Assembly (NCBI GenBank): GCA_017425745.1 | Contig: JAFOXT010000409.1 | Coordinates: 1 to 28,252 of the forward strand | Source: Clostridia bacterium | GTDB taxonomy: Bacteria; Bacillota; Clostridia; Oscillospirales; Acutalibacteraceae | Reading direction: 5' to 3' | Length of the DNA stretch: 28,252 nucleotides | Shown here: piece by piece, positions 7,651 to 15,610 of the stretch | Layout: each line of letters opens with the position of its first letter | Numbering within the stretch: the first letter of the stretch is position 1 | Notes under the pieces: model-generated | The model's database searches: none | The model's input: the letters and a program-made list of their open reading frames with translations, nothing else | What the model was told of the DNA's origin: nothing | Program-made: the position numbers and the translations under genes

Positions 7651-8712
7651 TTATTTTCCCTCCTTGTCTACAGAAATAATGCTTTCAAGAACCTGCTCGG
7701 GAGAAGGAATCATACCGCCTACTCTGTTGCAGAGATGTACGTTTTTCTTGCAATCTGTTGCGAGTCTGATGTCTTCAATCATCTGACCCATTGAAAGCTC
7801 AACAGAAATGAATGCCTTAACCTTGTCAGCTGCCTTCTGGAAAGGAGCCTTGGGGAAGGGCCAGAGTGTGATAGGTCTGATAAGACCAACCTTGATACCC
7901 TCTTCTCTTGCTTTAACAATTGCATTTTTAGCAACTCTTGCCGCAATACCGAAAGCAACAACACAGATGTCAGCATCGTCCATCATGTACTCTTCGTACA
8001 TAGCTTCATTTTCTTCGATAGTCTTGTATCTGTCGTATCTTTCAAAATTGAGTTTTTCAAGCTCATCGGGTACAAGTGAAAGAGAGTTAATAATGTTCTT
8101 CTTTCTTTCGAGCTTTGTGCCTGTAACAGCCCATGACTTATCATAATCGTTAACCTTAACCTCTGAAAGCTCAACAGGCTCCATCATCTGACCGATTGTA
8201 CCGTCAGCAAGAATCATTGAAGTCATTCTGTACTTTTCTGCAAGGTCAAAGCCCTTGATTGTAAGGTCAGCCATTTCCTGAACTGATGAAGGTGCAAGAA
8301 CGATCATTTTGAAGTCACCGTGTCCGCCGCCCTTAGTAGCCTGGAAATAGTCAGACTGTGAGGGCTGAATGCCACCGAGACCGGGGCCGCCACGCTGTAC
8401 GTTTACAACAAGTGCAGGAAGATCTGAACCTGCCATATAAGAAAGTCCTTCAGCCTTAAGAGAAATTCCGGGGCTTGAAGATGATGTCATAACTCTTTTA
8501 CCGGTTGATGCAACACCGTAAACCATATTAATTGCAGCAACCTCACTTTCAGCCTGAAGGAAGCAGCCACCGATTTTAGGCATTTTCTTTGCCATGTAAG
8601 CAGCAATTTCAGTCTGAGGGGTAATAGGATAACCGAAGTAATGTCTGCAGCCTGCAAGAATAGCAGCTTCAGCAATGGCTTCGTTACCCTTCATAAGTAC
8701 TTTTTCAGCCAT
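7651..8712 (-). CDS. vorB: 2-oxoacid:ferredoxin oxidoreductase, alpha subunit (VorB-like)
   Basis: This is the alpha subunit (353 aa) with the pyrimidine-binding and domain-II parts of the oxidoreductase. The start MAEKVLMKGNEAIAEAA, the segment FGYPITPQTEIAAYM (~26-40), SSSSPGISL (~79-87) and the run NVQRGGPGLGGIQPSQSDY are those of the group usually annotated as 3-methyl-2-oxobutanoate dehydrogenase subunit VorB. The frame reaches an ATG at 8733 that would overlap the ferredoxin gene by 11 bases. The ATG at 8712 is preferred because GAGG lies eight bases upstream, overlapping the ferredoxin stop, and because family members begin with this sequence. It is co-transcribed with the other three subunits. 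Confidence 0.92.
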   Translation of the reverse strand: MAEKVLMKGNEAIAEAAILAGCRHYFGYPITPQTEIAAYMAKKMPKIGGCFLQAESEVAAINMVYGVASTGKRVMTSSSSPGISLKAEGLSYMAGSDLPALVVNVQRGGPGLGGIQPSQSDYFQATKGGGHGDFKMIVLAPSSVQEMADLTIKGFDLAEKYRMTSMILADGTIGQMMEPVELSEVKVNDYDKSWAVTGTKLERKKNIINSLSLVPDELEKLNFERYDRYKTIEENEAMYEEYMMDDADICVVAFGIAARVAKNAIVKAREEGIKVGLIRPITLWPFPKAPFQKAADKVKAFISVELSMGQMIEDIRLATDCKKNVHLCNRVGGMIPSPEQVLESIISVDKEGK

Positions 8713-8722
8713 TTCCTTTACC

Positions 8723-8929
8723 TCACTTTTCAACTTTAATTATGCAATCGGGACACATAGTTGCGCAGAAAGCACAAGCAATACACTGACTTTCGTCTGT
8801 GATTTTTACAGGTGTGTGACCTTTTGCATTGATTACATCTGTATCAAGCACAAGAAGCTTTTTGGGACAAGCAGCAACGCAAAGTCCGCAGCCCTTGCAC
8901 ATATCGGTTTTAAACGTCAATTTAGCCAT
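8723..8929 (-). CDS. 2-oxoacid:ferredoxin oxidoreductase, delta (2[4Fe-4S] ferredoxin) subunit
   Basis: This is a 68-residue bacterial ferredoxin-type subunit. It has two complete cluster motifs: Cys11-x2-Cys14-x2-Cys17-x3-Cys21-Pro and Cys49-x2-Cys52-x2-Cys55-x3-Cys59-Pro. It carries electrons between the ThDP subunit and external ferredoxin. The ribosome site GGAGGTG is strong. The gene is 18 bases downstream of the P-loop ATPase gene and 10 bases upstream of vorB, giving the order delta-alpha-beta-gamma typical of clostridial VOR/KOR loci. Confidence 0.93.
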   Translation of the reverse strand: MAKLTFKTDMCKGCGLCVAACPKKLLVLDTDVINAKGHTPVKITDESQCIACAFCATMCPDCIIKVEK

Positions 8930-8947
8930 ATCGGCACCTCCGTTTTA

Positions 8948-9622
8948 TTAAAACTGTTTTTTCTGAAGCGTCAACGGAAAATACTCATTTCCCGATTTTT
9001 TAACAACATCATATATATTACTCTCAACCGAAGAAAAAAGCAAGGGTAAAGATGTTATTTTACAAAGTTTTTTCACTTCATTTTCTGTGGAAAATATATC
9101 CTCTTTTGTCGTTAAAGCTCCAAGATTGGAGTTGTTGACAATTGCTGTAAATTTAAGAGAGCTTACCGCTTCAATTTCTCTCATAATCTCAACAGCATCT
9201 TCAGCTGTTCTTGTAATAGGTCTGAAAAAATTAACAACGAAAATCATTTCATAATTATCTTCGCTTTTAATTGCATTTGCAAGCCTGCCGAGAACAACAG
9301 AGCCTGCATCGTCGCCGCCGATATCAAGAACTGCATAGCTGTTTTTATCATTAATAATTCTGTTAATTGTAAAAGGCAACGCAGGAATATCAAGATTGGT
9401 TGCAGCAAACTCAGAACATATGAGGTCAATCCCCTCTTCCTTCAACTCGTTTTCACTATCCTTGGAGCGGAAATATGGATTAACTATATCCAAGTCTGCA
9501 AGGGCAACCGATTTGCCGCTTTTTTTAAGCTCTTTTGCAAAATTAACTGCAATATTGGTCTTACCACTGCCGTAGTGACCTGCAAAAATCACTACTCGCT
9601 TACTGTTATCAATATATCTCAT
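8948..9622 (-). CDS. P-loop ATPase of the MinD/ParA/CobQ-like class, specific role unknown
   Basis: This 224-residue soluble protein opens with the Walker A motif GHYGSGKTN (residues 15-23), has ADLDIVNPYFRS (~42-53) as the deviant switch region and AVLDIGGDDAGS (~96-107) as the Walker B / switch II region. These place it among SIMIBI-class ATPases that act as scaffolds, cofactor-insertion factors or positioning proteins. No fused partner domain is present. It lies two bases after the synthetase stop without a visible Shine-Dalgarno site, so it is probably translated by coupling, and 18 bases before the ferredoxin subunit gene. Its fixed place inside the oxidoreductase operon hints at assembly of the Fe-S or CoA-dependent complex, but that is inference; the sequence gives no cysteine pair like that of the Mrp/NBP35 Fe-S carriers. 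Confidence 0.75.
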   Translation of the reverse strand: MRYIDNSKRVVIFAGHYGSGKTNIAVNFAKELKKSGKSVALADLDIVNPYFRSKDSENELKEEGIDLICSEFAATNLDIPALPFTINRIINDKNSYAVLDIGGDDAGSVVLGRLANAIKSEDNYEMIFVVNFFRPITRTAEDAVEIMREIEAVSSLKFTAIVNNSNLGALTTKEDIFSTENEVKKLCKITSLPLLFSSVESNIYDVVKKSGNEYFPLTLQKKQF

Positions 9623-9624
9623 AA

Positions 9625-11886
9625 TTACAGCTTGTTTCTCTGAATCTTGCCGCTGATTGTTTTGGGAAGCTCATCACGGAAGACTACTATTCTGGGATAT
9701 TTATAAGGAGCGGTATTCTTCTTAACATAGTTCTGAATTTCTTTCTTAAGCTCTTCTGTCGGTTCAGTACCCTTTGTGAGAACAATACTTGCTTTTACAA
9801 CCTGACCTCTCATATCATCAGGAGCAGCAGAAACACCGCATTCAAGAACATAAGGAAGCTCCATGATTACGTTTTCAATTTCAAAGGGTCCTATACGGTA
9901 GCCTGATGACTTAATAACATCATCGATACGGCTTACATACCAATAGTAACCGTCTTCATCGCACCAAGCAGTATCACCTGTATGATACATACCGTCATAC
10001 CATACTTCGTTTGTCTTTTCATCATCATTGTAGTAGCCCTTGAAAAGACCGCAAGGAATCTTCTTATCAGTTCTTACAACAATTTCACCTGTTTCACCAA
10101 CAGCACATTCTTTTCCGTCGGGATCAACAATTGCAATATCATAGCAGGGAACGGGCTTACCCATAGCGCCCGGCTTAGGTATTGTTCCTGCAAGGTTAGC
10201 GATTGTAAGGGTTGTTTCGGTTTGGCCGAAGCCTTCCATAATTACAATGCCTGTAGCCTTTTCAAATTGATAGAACACTTCAGGATTAAGAGCTTCACCT
10301 GCAGTTGTTGCATATCTGATTGAAGAAAGATCATATTTTGAAAGATCCTCCTTGATAAGCATTCTGTACATTGTGGGAGGAGCACAGAATGTTGTGATAT
10401 GATACTTAGCAAACATAGGAAGAATTTCAGAAGCATTAAATCTGTCAAAGTCAAATGTAAATACTGCACCTTCACACATCCACTGACCGTAGAACTTGCC
10501 CCACATTGCCTTACCCCAACCTGTGTCGGAAATTGTAAGGTGAAGGTCGCTGGGCTGAATTGTGTGCCAGTATCTTGCTGTTATAAAGTGACCGAGAGCA
10601 TACTTAAATGAGTGTGCAGCAATCTTCGGATATCCTGTTGTGCCTGAAGTGAAGAACATAAGCATTGTATCATCACCGCAGGCTGTATCCTCAGTACGGG
10701 CATAAATACTTCTGAAAAGCTTATATTCAGTATCGAAATTATGCCAGCCCTCTCTGTCAGCACCGACAATAATCTTATATTCAAGCGCACCGTAGGTTGC
10801 GGCAGCCCTATCAATGTGGTCAGCAACAGCGCCGTCTGCAGTACAGACAATAGCCTTGACACCCGCAGCCTTAAAGCGATATTCAAAATCGTGCTCTACG
10901 AGCTGATTTGTTGCAGGAATAATTACTGCACCGATTTTGTGAAGAGCAAGAGCAGTAATCCAGAACTGATAGTGACGCTTAAGCACAAGCATTACTCTGT
11001 CGCCCTTTTTGATGCCGAGAGAAAGGAAGTAGTTGGCTGCACGGGCAGATTCCTTTTTCATATCCTTATAGGTGAATCTTCTTTCCGTCTTGTCATTTGA
11101 AATATGAAGCATTGCAAGCTTATCGGGATATTTATCGGCAACAGCATCAACGATATCAAAAGCAAAGTTAAAACTGTCCTCATTTTTGTAATCGAGCTTT
11201 TTAAGAACACCGTTTTCATCCTCTTCGGCTACTATGAACTTTTTCACCTCAAGGTTATGCTCAGCCTTTGCTGTTACAAAGGTTTTTTCAATATCCTTTG
11301 TGTCTGCCTTTTCGTCGTCAGAGATAACAACTGCAAGGAAGGTGCAGTCCTCACCGTCAACGGCAATCATACCGTGAGGTGACGAGCTCTTGTAATAGAT
11401 GCTGTCACCTTCTTCAAGAATTTCCGTGTGGTTACCAACACGCACCTTGAGCTTACCTGAAAGAACGATATCGAACTCCTGACCGCCGTGGGTAATTGTA
11501 TGAATGGGCTTATTCTGAAGCTCTTCTCTGTATTCATATTTTGCAAGATAGGGCTCAGCAAGCTTCTTTCTGAACAAAGGTGCAAGGTTATTGATTTCAA
11601 TTCCGTCTTCCTTTGACGTAATTTTACCCTGACCCTTTCTTGTAACGGTATAAGATGAAAGGTTGCTGCTTTTACCTTCAAGAAGGTCAGTCTTACCAAT
11701 ACCGAAAGCCTTTGCACATTTGTGGATAAACGAAAAAGGAAAATCTACTGTGCCTAATTCATATTCACAGTACTGCTCAACAGTAATGTCTGTTTTTGCA
11801 GCCATTTCCTCAACGCTGAATCCACACACCTCACGCATTTCTTTAATTCGTGATGCAACCTCCATAAGTTGATTGTTCATTTCCAT
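9625..11886 (-). CDS. HTH-cupin-acyl-CoA synthetase fusion (AMP-forming)
   Basis: This is a three-part 753-residue protein. Residues ~8-68 form an XRE-type helix-turn-helix (RIKEMREVCGFSVEEMAAKT, then DITVEQYCEYELG). Residues ~125-190 form a cupin (HGGQEFDIVLSGKLKV, EEGDSIYYKSSSPHG). From ~235 to the end is an ANL-superfamily acyl-CoA synthetase: P-loop TSGTTGYPK at ~414-422, GFGQTE, the motif TGD at 635-637, and the catalytic C-terminal lysine Lys747 (SGKIQRNKL). It should activate a short or branched carboxylic acid with ATP and CoA; the substrate is not readable from sequence. First gene of the T-box operon, with a GGAGG site eight bases from the ATG. The HTH and cupin look like the common XRE-cupin regulator, here joined to the enzyme, so it may sense its acid or acyl-CoA and bind DNA. 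All ANL motifs are intact. Confidence 0.9.
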   Translation of the reverse strand: MEMNNQLMEVASRIKEMREVCGFSVEEMAAKTDITVEQYCEYELGTVDFPFSFIHKCAKAFGIGKTDLLEGKSSNLSSYTVTRKGQGKITSKEDGIEINNLAPLFRKKLAEPYLAKYEYREELQNKPIHTITHGGQEFDIVLSGKLKVRVGNHTEILEEGDSIYYKSSSPHGMIAVDGEDCTFLAVVISDDEKADTKDIEKTFVTAKAEHNLEVKKFIVAEEDENGVLKKLDYKNEDSFNFAFDIVDAVADKYPDKLAMLHISNDKTERRFTYKDMKKESARAANYFLSLGIKKGDRVMLVLKRHYQFWITALALHKIGAVIIPATNQLVEHDFEYRFKAAGVKAIVCTADGAVADHIDRAAATYGALEYKIIVGADREGWHNFDTEYKLFRSIYARTEDTACGDDTMLMFFTSGTTGYPKIAAHSFKYALGHFITARYWHTIQPSDLHLTISDTGWGKAMWGKFYGQWMCEGAVFTFDFDRFNASEILPMFAKYHITTFCAPPTMYRMLIKEDLSKYDLSSIRYATTAGEALNPEVFYQFEKATGIVIMEGFGQTETTLTIANLAGTIPKPGAMGKPVPCYDIAIVDPDGKECAVGETGEIVVRTDKKIPCGLFKGYYNDDEKTNEVWYDGMYHTGDTAWCDEDGYYWYVSRIDDVIKSSGYRIGPFEIENVIMELPYVLECGVSAAPDDMRGQVVKASIVLTKGTEPTEELKKEIQNYVKKNTAPYKYPRIVVFRDELPKTISGKIQRNKL

Positions 11887-11913
11887 TATGATCGCCTCCG
11901 AACAATTAATTTT

Positions 11914-11954
11914 AAAAAAAAATAAACCCGTCTCAAGATAATCCTGAGACGAGT
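11914..11954 (-). terminator. T-box 1 leader terminator
   Basis: On the minus strand a 10-bp stem (ACTCGTCTCA / TGAGACGGGT, one G-U pair, 9-nt loop) is followed by a run of T broken by one A. It stands directly after the T-box antiterminator sequence, as expected for a transcription-attenuating leader. Confidence 0.9.
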
Positions 11955-12200
11955 AAAATAACTATACCCGCGGTACCACTCAAATTGCGAATTAACCGCC
12001 ACCTTCAAGCTCTGACAAGCTCTATGCACTAACGTAGCATTCACGAAAGACATCTACTTGCTTAAAGCTTTCGGGTCTTCAGCTCAGAAGTGATAGGATA
12101 ATGAAAACTTGCAATACCGACTTTACACCACCGTCGGCTCTCTGAAAAAGCTTATTTTCGTCCGTCTTCGTCACAGCTTTTGTTGAAATATTGAAATGTT
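11914..12200 (-). promoter_or_regulatory. T-box leader 1, controls the synthetase-oxidoreductase-ilvE operon
   Basis: The 14-nt T-box core GAGTGGTACCGCGG lies at 11981-11968. Stem I runs from about 12180 (AAAGCT) to 12065 (AGCTTT) and has the AGAGAG internal motif at 12143-12138 and the CTGAGC segment at 12087-12082. A terminator follows at 11954-11914. The T-box bulge reads TGGT, which pairs with a tRNA ending ACCA (discriminator A73); Leu, Ile and Val tRNAs fit, whereas Asp (G73) does not. The specifier triplet lies in the seven bases TGAAGAC (12081-12075), and I could not settle its frame, so the amino acid is not proven. Downstream genes argue for a branched-chain amino acid. Confidence 0.92.
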
Positions 12201-12206
12201 GAATGT

Positions 12207-12235
12207 ATTTTATCACCTTAAAGCGCGAATGTCAA
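12207..12235 (-). promoter_or_regulatory. Promoter of T-box operon 1
   Basis: On the minus strand, consensus TTGACA (12235-12230) and TAAAAT (12212-12207) are exactly 17 bases apart. Two 8-base arms, AATGTATT and AATACATT, form a perfect inverted repeat flanking the promoter (12241-12234 and 12209-12202). The gap between this promoter and the upstream amidohydrolase stop is only about 30 bases, with an AT-rich weak hairpin, so some read-through from the upstream operon is possible. Confidence 0.85.
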
Positions 12236-12266
12236 TACATTTTTAAAAAATTTTTTTCTGATAAAA

Positions 12267-13088
12267 TCAGGGCAGTCTGATATCAAATAGCTCAGCAGCA
12301 TTTTCGTAATAAATTTTTCTGTATTCTTCATCACCAAGCTTCAGAGCTTCAAGATATTCATATTCGTCTTTATAGGACCACATTGGAAAATCTGTTCCGA
12401 ATATTACCTTATCGGCACCGTATTTTTCTATTATTTCCTTTGCTTTTTCCTTTTTAAGCCAATGAAAGCTTGACGAAGTATCAACATAGAAATTCTTGCA
12501 GCCGCTGAGCACATCAGAGGCTTCTTCCCACACTGACCAACCTCCGAAATGTGCGCCGATAACAGTGAGCTCAGGGAATCTTTCAAGAACATCTGCCATT
12601 CTATCCGGATTTGAGAAATCATATCTGTAATCACCTGTATGAAGAAGCACCGGTAGCTCTGCTTCACTGCACGCCTTATAAATAGAAAACAGTCTTTCAT
12701 CATTAATTCTGAATTTCTGAAAATCCGGATGAAGCTTAACACCCTTAAGACCGAGAGCTTTAATATTTTCTATTTCTGAAGCTACATTTTCAGTGTCGGG
12801 ATGGAGAGCTCCGAGCCCTGTGAATCTCCCCTCGCCCTCCTTGACACAGTTTGAAATAAAGCTGTTTATAGAGCCTACCTGATGCGGTGTTGTCGCAACC
12901 GAAAATATAATGTTGTGACAAACGCCTATTTGATTTCCTTTTTCAATAAGTGTTGAAGCCTTACCGTCATAGCACATCGGCAAATCATAGAAGCTGCCTA
13001 TACCTTCAACTGCCTTTTCCGCAATCTTATCAGGATAAATATGACAGTGAGAGTCAATAATAGGATATTGCATCTTAGTTACTCCCAT
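12267..13088 (-). CDS. Amidohydrolase-superfamily TIM-barrel hydrolase/decarboxylase (Amidohydrolase_2)
   Basis: This is a 273-residue metal-dependent (beta/alpha)8 protein of the ACMSD/amidohydrolase-2 group. The metal site looks complete: His14 and His16 (DSHCH), KLHPD near residue 118, LLHTGD near 149, GAHFGG near 177 and the catalytic Asp in FGTDFPMW near 230. Known members decarboxylate or hydrolyse small carboxylic acids and lactones; no substrate can be named here. Its ATG overlaps the stop of the upstream fusion gene by one base (TAATG), so it is translationally coupled and the last gene of the second T-box operon. A start at the internal ATG (13073) is possible but less likely. No convincing terminator follows. 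Confidence 0.85.
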   Translation of the reverse strand: MGVTKMQYPIIDSHCHIYPDKIAEKAVEGIGSFYDLPMCYDGKASTLIEKGNQIGVCHNIIFSVATTPHQVGSINSFISNCVKEGEGRFTGLGALHPDTENVASEIENIKALGLKGVKLHPDFQKFRINDERLFSIYKACSEAELPVLLHTGDYRYDFSNPDRMADVLERFPELTVIGAHFGGWSVWEEASDVLSGCKNFYVDTSSSFHWLKKEKAKEIIEKYGADKVIFGTDFPMWSYKDEYEYLEALKLGDEEYRKIYYENAAELFDIRLP

Positions 13089-15607
13089 TATGCTGTTTCA
13101 ACTGAGTCGGCCTTCTGAAGTCCGTATCTCTTTACTGCATCTTCTCTCATCTGATACTTAAGAATCTTGCCTGCAGCATTCATCGGGAATGAATCAACAA
13201 AATCAACGTATCTGGGCACCTTATGCTTAGCCATATGGTCTCTTACGAATTGCTTCATTTCATCAACTGTCATGCTTTCGCCTTCCTTGAGAATGATGCA
13301 TGCAGCAATTTCTTCACCGTACTGCTCGTCAGGCACACCAATAACCTGAACGTCGCTTACCTTGGGATGAGTGTAGATAAACTCTTCAATTTCCTTGGGA
13401 TAAATGTTTTCACCACCGCGGATAATCATATCCTTAAGTCGACCTGTGATTTTGTAGTTACCGTCTTCTGTCTTGCAAGCAAGGTCACCGGTATGAAGCC
13501 AACCGTCTTTATCAATTGCAGAAGCAGTTGCCTTGGGCATCTTATAATAACCCTTCATTATGTTGTAGCCGCGTGCTACGAATTCACCGATTTCACCAAC
13601 AGGTAAATCTTCACCGGTTTCAGGGTCAACAATTTTACATTCAATTTCAGGAAGTGCTCTGCCGACTGTTGATACACGAACTTCAATGGGGTCGTCAGTT
13701 GAACTCATTGTGCATCCGGGAGAAGCCTCTGTCTGTCCGTAAACGATTGTGATTTCGCTCATATGCATCTTTTCAACAACGTCTTTCATTGTTGCGATAG
13801 GACAAGGTGAACCCGCCATAATACCTGTTCTCATATGTGAGAAGTCGGTCTTTTCAAAATCGGGATGCTCAAGCATTGCAATAAACATTGTAGGAACGCC
13901 ATGGAAAGCAGTAATTTTTTCTTGATTTACACATGCAAGTGACGGCTTCGGAGTAAAGTAAGGCAACGGATAAAGTGTTGCGCCATGAGTCATTGAAGCG
14001 GTCATTGCAAGAACCATACCGAAGCAATGGAACATAGGAACCTGAATCATCATTCTGTCTGCAGTTGAAAGATCCATTCTGTCACCGATACACTTACCGT
14101 TATTTACAACGTTATAATGTGTAAGCATAACGCCCTTGGGGAAGCCTGTTGTACCTGATGTATACTGCATATTACATACATCGTTGGGGTCAACTGTAGC
14201 TGCAATTCTGTAAACCTCTTCAAGAGGTACATTTTCACTTCTTTCAATTGCTTCTTCCCAAGTAAGACAGCCCTTCTTTTTAAAGCCTACAGTAATTACA
14301 TTTCTGAGGAAAGGAAGTCTGTGGCAATGAAGCGGCTGACCGGGCTTTGTAGTTTCAAGCTCAGGACAAAGCTCACCAACAATGTCAGCATAATGTGAAT
14401 CACGGTAGCCTTCAACAAGAATAAGTGTATGTGTGTCTGACTGCTTGAGAAGGTATTCAAGCTCGTGAATTTTATAAGCTGTGTTAACTGTTACAAGAAC
14501 TGCACCGATTTTTGTTGCAGCCCAGAATGCAATATACCACTGAGGAATGTTTGTAGCCCATACTGCAACGTGACTTCCGGGCTTAACGCCGAGAGCAAGG
14601 AAAGCTCTGCAGCATTCATCTACATCGTCACGGAATTCAGCATATGTTCTTGTATAATCAAGGGTTGTGTATTTGAAAGCATACTGGTCAGGGAATTCCT
14701 CAACCATTTTATCAAGCACCTGAGAGAAGGTTTTATCGATAAGTGCTTCTTTCTTCCATACAAATCTGCCGTCGCCTTTTTTATTTCTGTAAAGGTGATT
14801 TTTCTTTCTCGACGGAGCCTGGAATTTCTGCATATACTGTGAAAAATGTGAGAATATTACATCAATTTCAGTAAAATCTTCCATCCATAAAGGATTCCAT
14901 TCAAGTGAAATGTAACCGCTGTAATTTACTGATGAAAGAGCATTGATAACACTTTCAACAGGAAGCTCGCCTTCACCGATAAGACAGTACTGTCTTTCGC
15001 CGTCTACAATATGAGAATCCTTGATATGAACATGCTTGACAAAAGCACCGAGGTTTGTAATTGTAACGTCAGTTTCTTCGCCCTGCTCACAGAAGGTGTG
15101 ATAAACGTCCCACAAAGCTGCAACGGAATCACAAGCAAAGTTCATAAGAACATCGCGAAGCTTTGTTGTATCTGAGAACATACCGCAGGTTTCAATAAGA
15201 ACGGTAACATTCTTTGTTTCAGCATAGCTTACAAATTTGTCAAGACAGCTGATAACATTCTCAGTTGCATTTTCATTTTTACCTGATGCGTATACTCTTA
15301 CATAAGGTACATTAATACCTGCAGCAAAATCAATACATTCCTTGATATGTTCAGCGTTTTCATCAATTTTGTCTGATGAAATATCAACACTTATGTCAAA
15401 GCAAGGTACAGAAATGCCGTTATCTCTGAGCTCACGCATTGTAGCAACAGAGTTATACTGATGGAAAGGTCCGTTCTTTTCAACAAGGTCAGAACCGATT
15501 ACATTATGAAGTTCAATACCTGTAAAGAAATTTTCCTTGGCGAGCTCAACAAAATCGTTCCAGGAATAATCCTTCCATCCGTTTATTGAAAAAGAAAGCT
15601 TCATCAT
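13088..15607 (-). CDS. Sugar-isomerase-like TIM barrel fused to AMP-forming acyl-CoA synthetase
   Basis: This is an 839-residue fusion. Residues 1 to ~265 are an AP-endonuclease-2/xylose-isomerase-like TIM barrel that keeps its metal-site segments (LIETCG, WDVYHTF, KHVHIKDSH, SLEWNP). Residues ~285-835 are an acyl-CoA synthetase of the fatty-acyl/FadD type: YTSGTTGFPKG at about 482-492, YGQTEASPG, TGDLA, the hinge GRLKDMIIRGGENIYPKE and catalytic Lys814 (AAGKILKYQ). It should form acyl-CoA from an unidentified acid; the barrel may process or bind a related metabolite, or only position the enzyme. A strong AGGAGG site lies eight bases before the ATG and inside the end of the upstream gene, three bases separating stop and start. 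Both halves appear intact; there is no frameshift at the junction. Confidence 0.9.
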   Translation of the reverse strand: MMKLSFSINGWKDYSWNDFVELAKENFFTGIELHNVIGSDLVEKNGPFHQYNSVATMRELRDNGISVPCFDISVDISSDKIDENAEHIKECIDFAAGINVPYVRVYASGKNENATENVISCLDKFVSYAETKNVTVLIETCGMFSDTTKLRDVLMNFACDSVAALWDVYHTFCEQGEETDVTITNLGAFVKHVHIKDSHIVDGERQYCLIGEGELPVESVINALSSVNYSGYISLEWNPLWMEDFTEIDVIFSHFSQYMQKFQAPSRKKNHLYRNKKGDGRFVWKKEALIDKTFSQVLDKMVEEFPDQYAFKYTTLDYTRTYAEFRDDVDECCRAFLALGVKPGSHVAVWATNIPQWYIAFWAATKIGAVLVTVNTAYKIHELEYLLKQSDTHTLILVEGYRDSHYADIVGELCPELETTKPGQPLHCHRLPFLRNVITVGFKKKGCLTWEEAIERSENVPLEEVYRIAATVDPNDVCNMQYTSGTTGFPKGVMLTHYNVVNNGKCIGDRMDLSTADRMMIQVPMFHCFGMVLAMTASMTHGATLYPLPYFTPKPSLACVNQEKITAFHGVPTMFIAMLEHPDFEKTDFSHMRTGIMAGSPCPIATMKDVVEKMHMSEITIVYGQTEASPGCTMSSTDDPIEVRVSTVGRALPEIECKIVDPETGEDLPVGEIGEFVARGYNIMKGYYKMPKATASAIDKDGWLHTGDLACKTEDGNYKITGRLKDMIIRGGENIYPKEIEEFIYTHPKVSDVQVIGVPDEQYGEEIAACIILKEGESMTVDEMKQFVRDHMAKHKVPRYVDFVDSFPMNAAGKILKYQMREDAVKRYGLQKADSVETA

Positions 15608-15610
15608 AAT

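Noticed and set aside
7808..8146. A 112-codon plus-strand frame antisense to the oxidoreductase alpha subunit
   Set aside because: It lies opposite strong coding sequence, has no ribosome site and its translation is low-complexity Ser/Leu/Ala typical of a shadow frame.
6361..8929. 2-oxoglutarate:ferredoxin oxidoreductase (KorABCD) as the primary name
   Set aside because: The subunit layout fits KOR as well, but the alpha subunit resembles the VorB group and ilvE plus an acyl-CoA synthetase share the operon. KOR is kept as an alternative.
9982..11382. Several plus-strand frames opposite the HTH-cupin-synthetase gene
   Set aside because: The synthetase frame is continuous and has all catalytic motifs; the antisense frames have no recognisable domain and no ribosome site.
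12075..12081. Specifier GAC (Asp) or ACC (Thr) for T-box leader 1
   Set aside because: GAC and ACC can be read in or beside the specifier window, but the TGGT bulge predicts an A73 tRNA. Bacterial Asp tRNA has G73, and Thr T-boxes in Gram-positives usually have another bulge base. The codon was left unassigned rather than forced.
12237..12266. Terminator between the amidohydrolase gene and the T-box operon 1 promoter
   Set aside because: Only a 5-bp CTGAT/ATCAG stem followed by A-rich then T-rich sequence is present; too weak to call.
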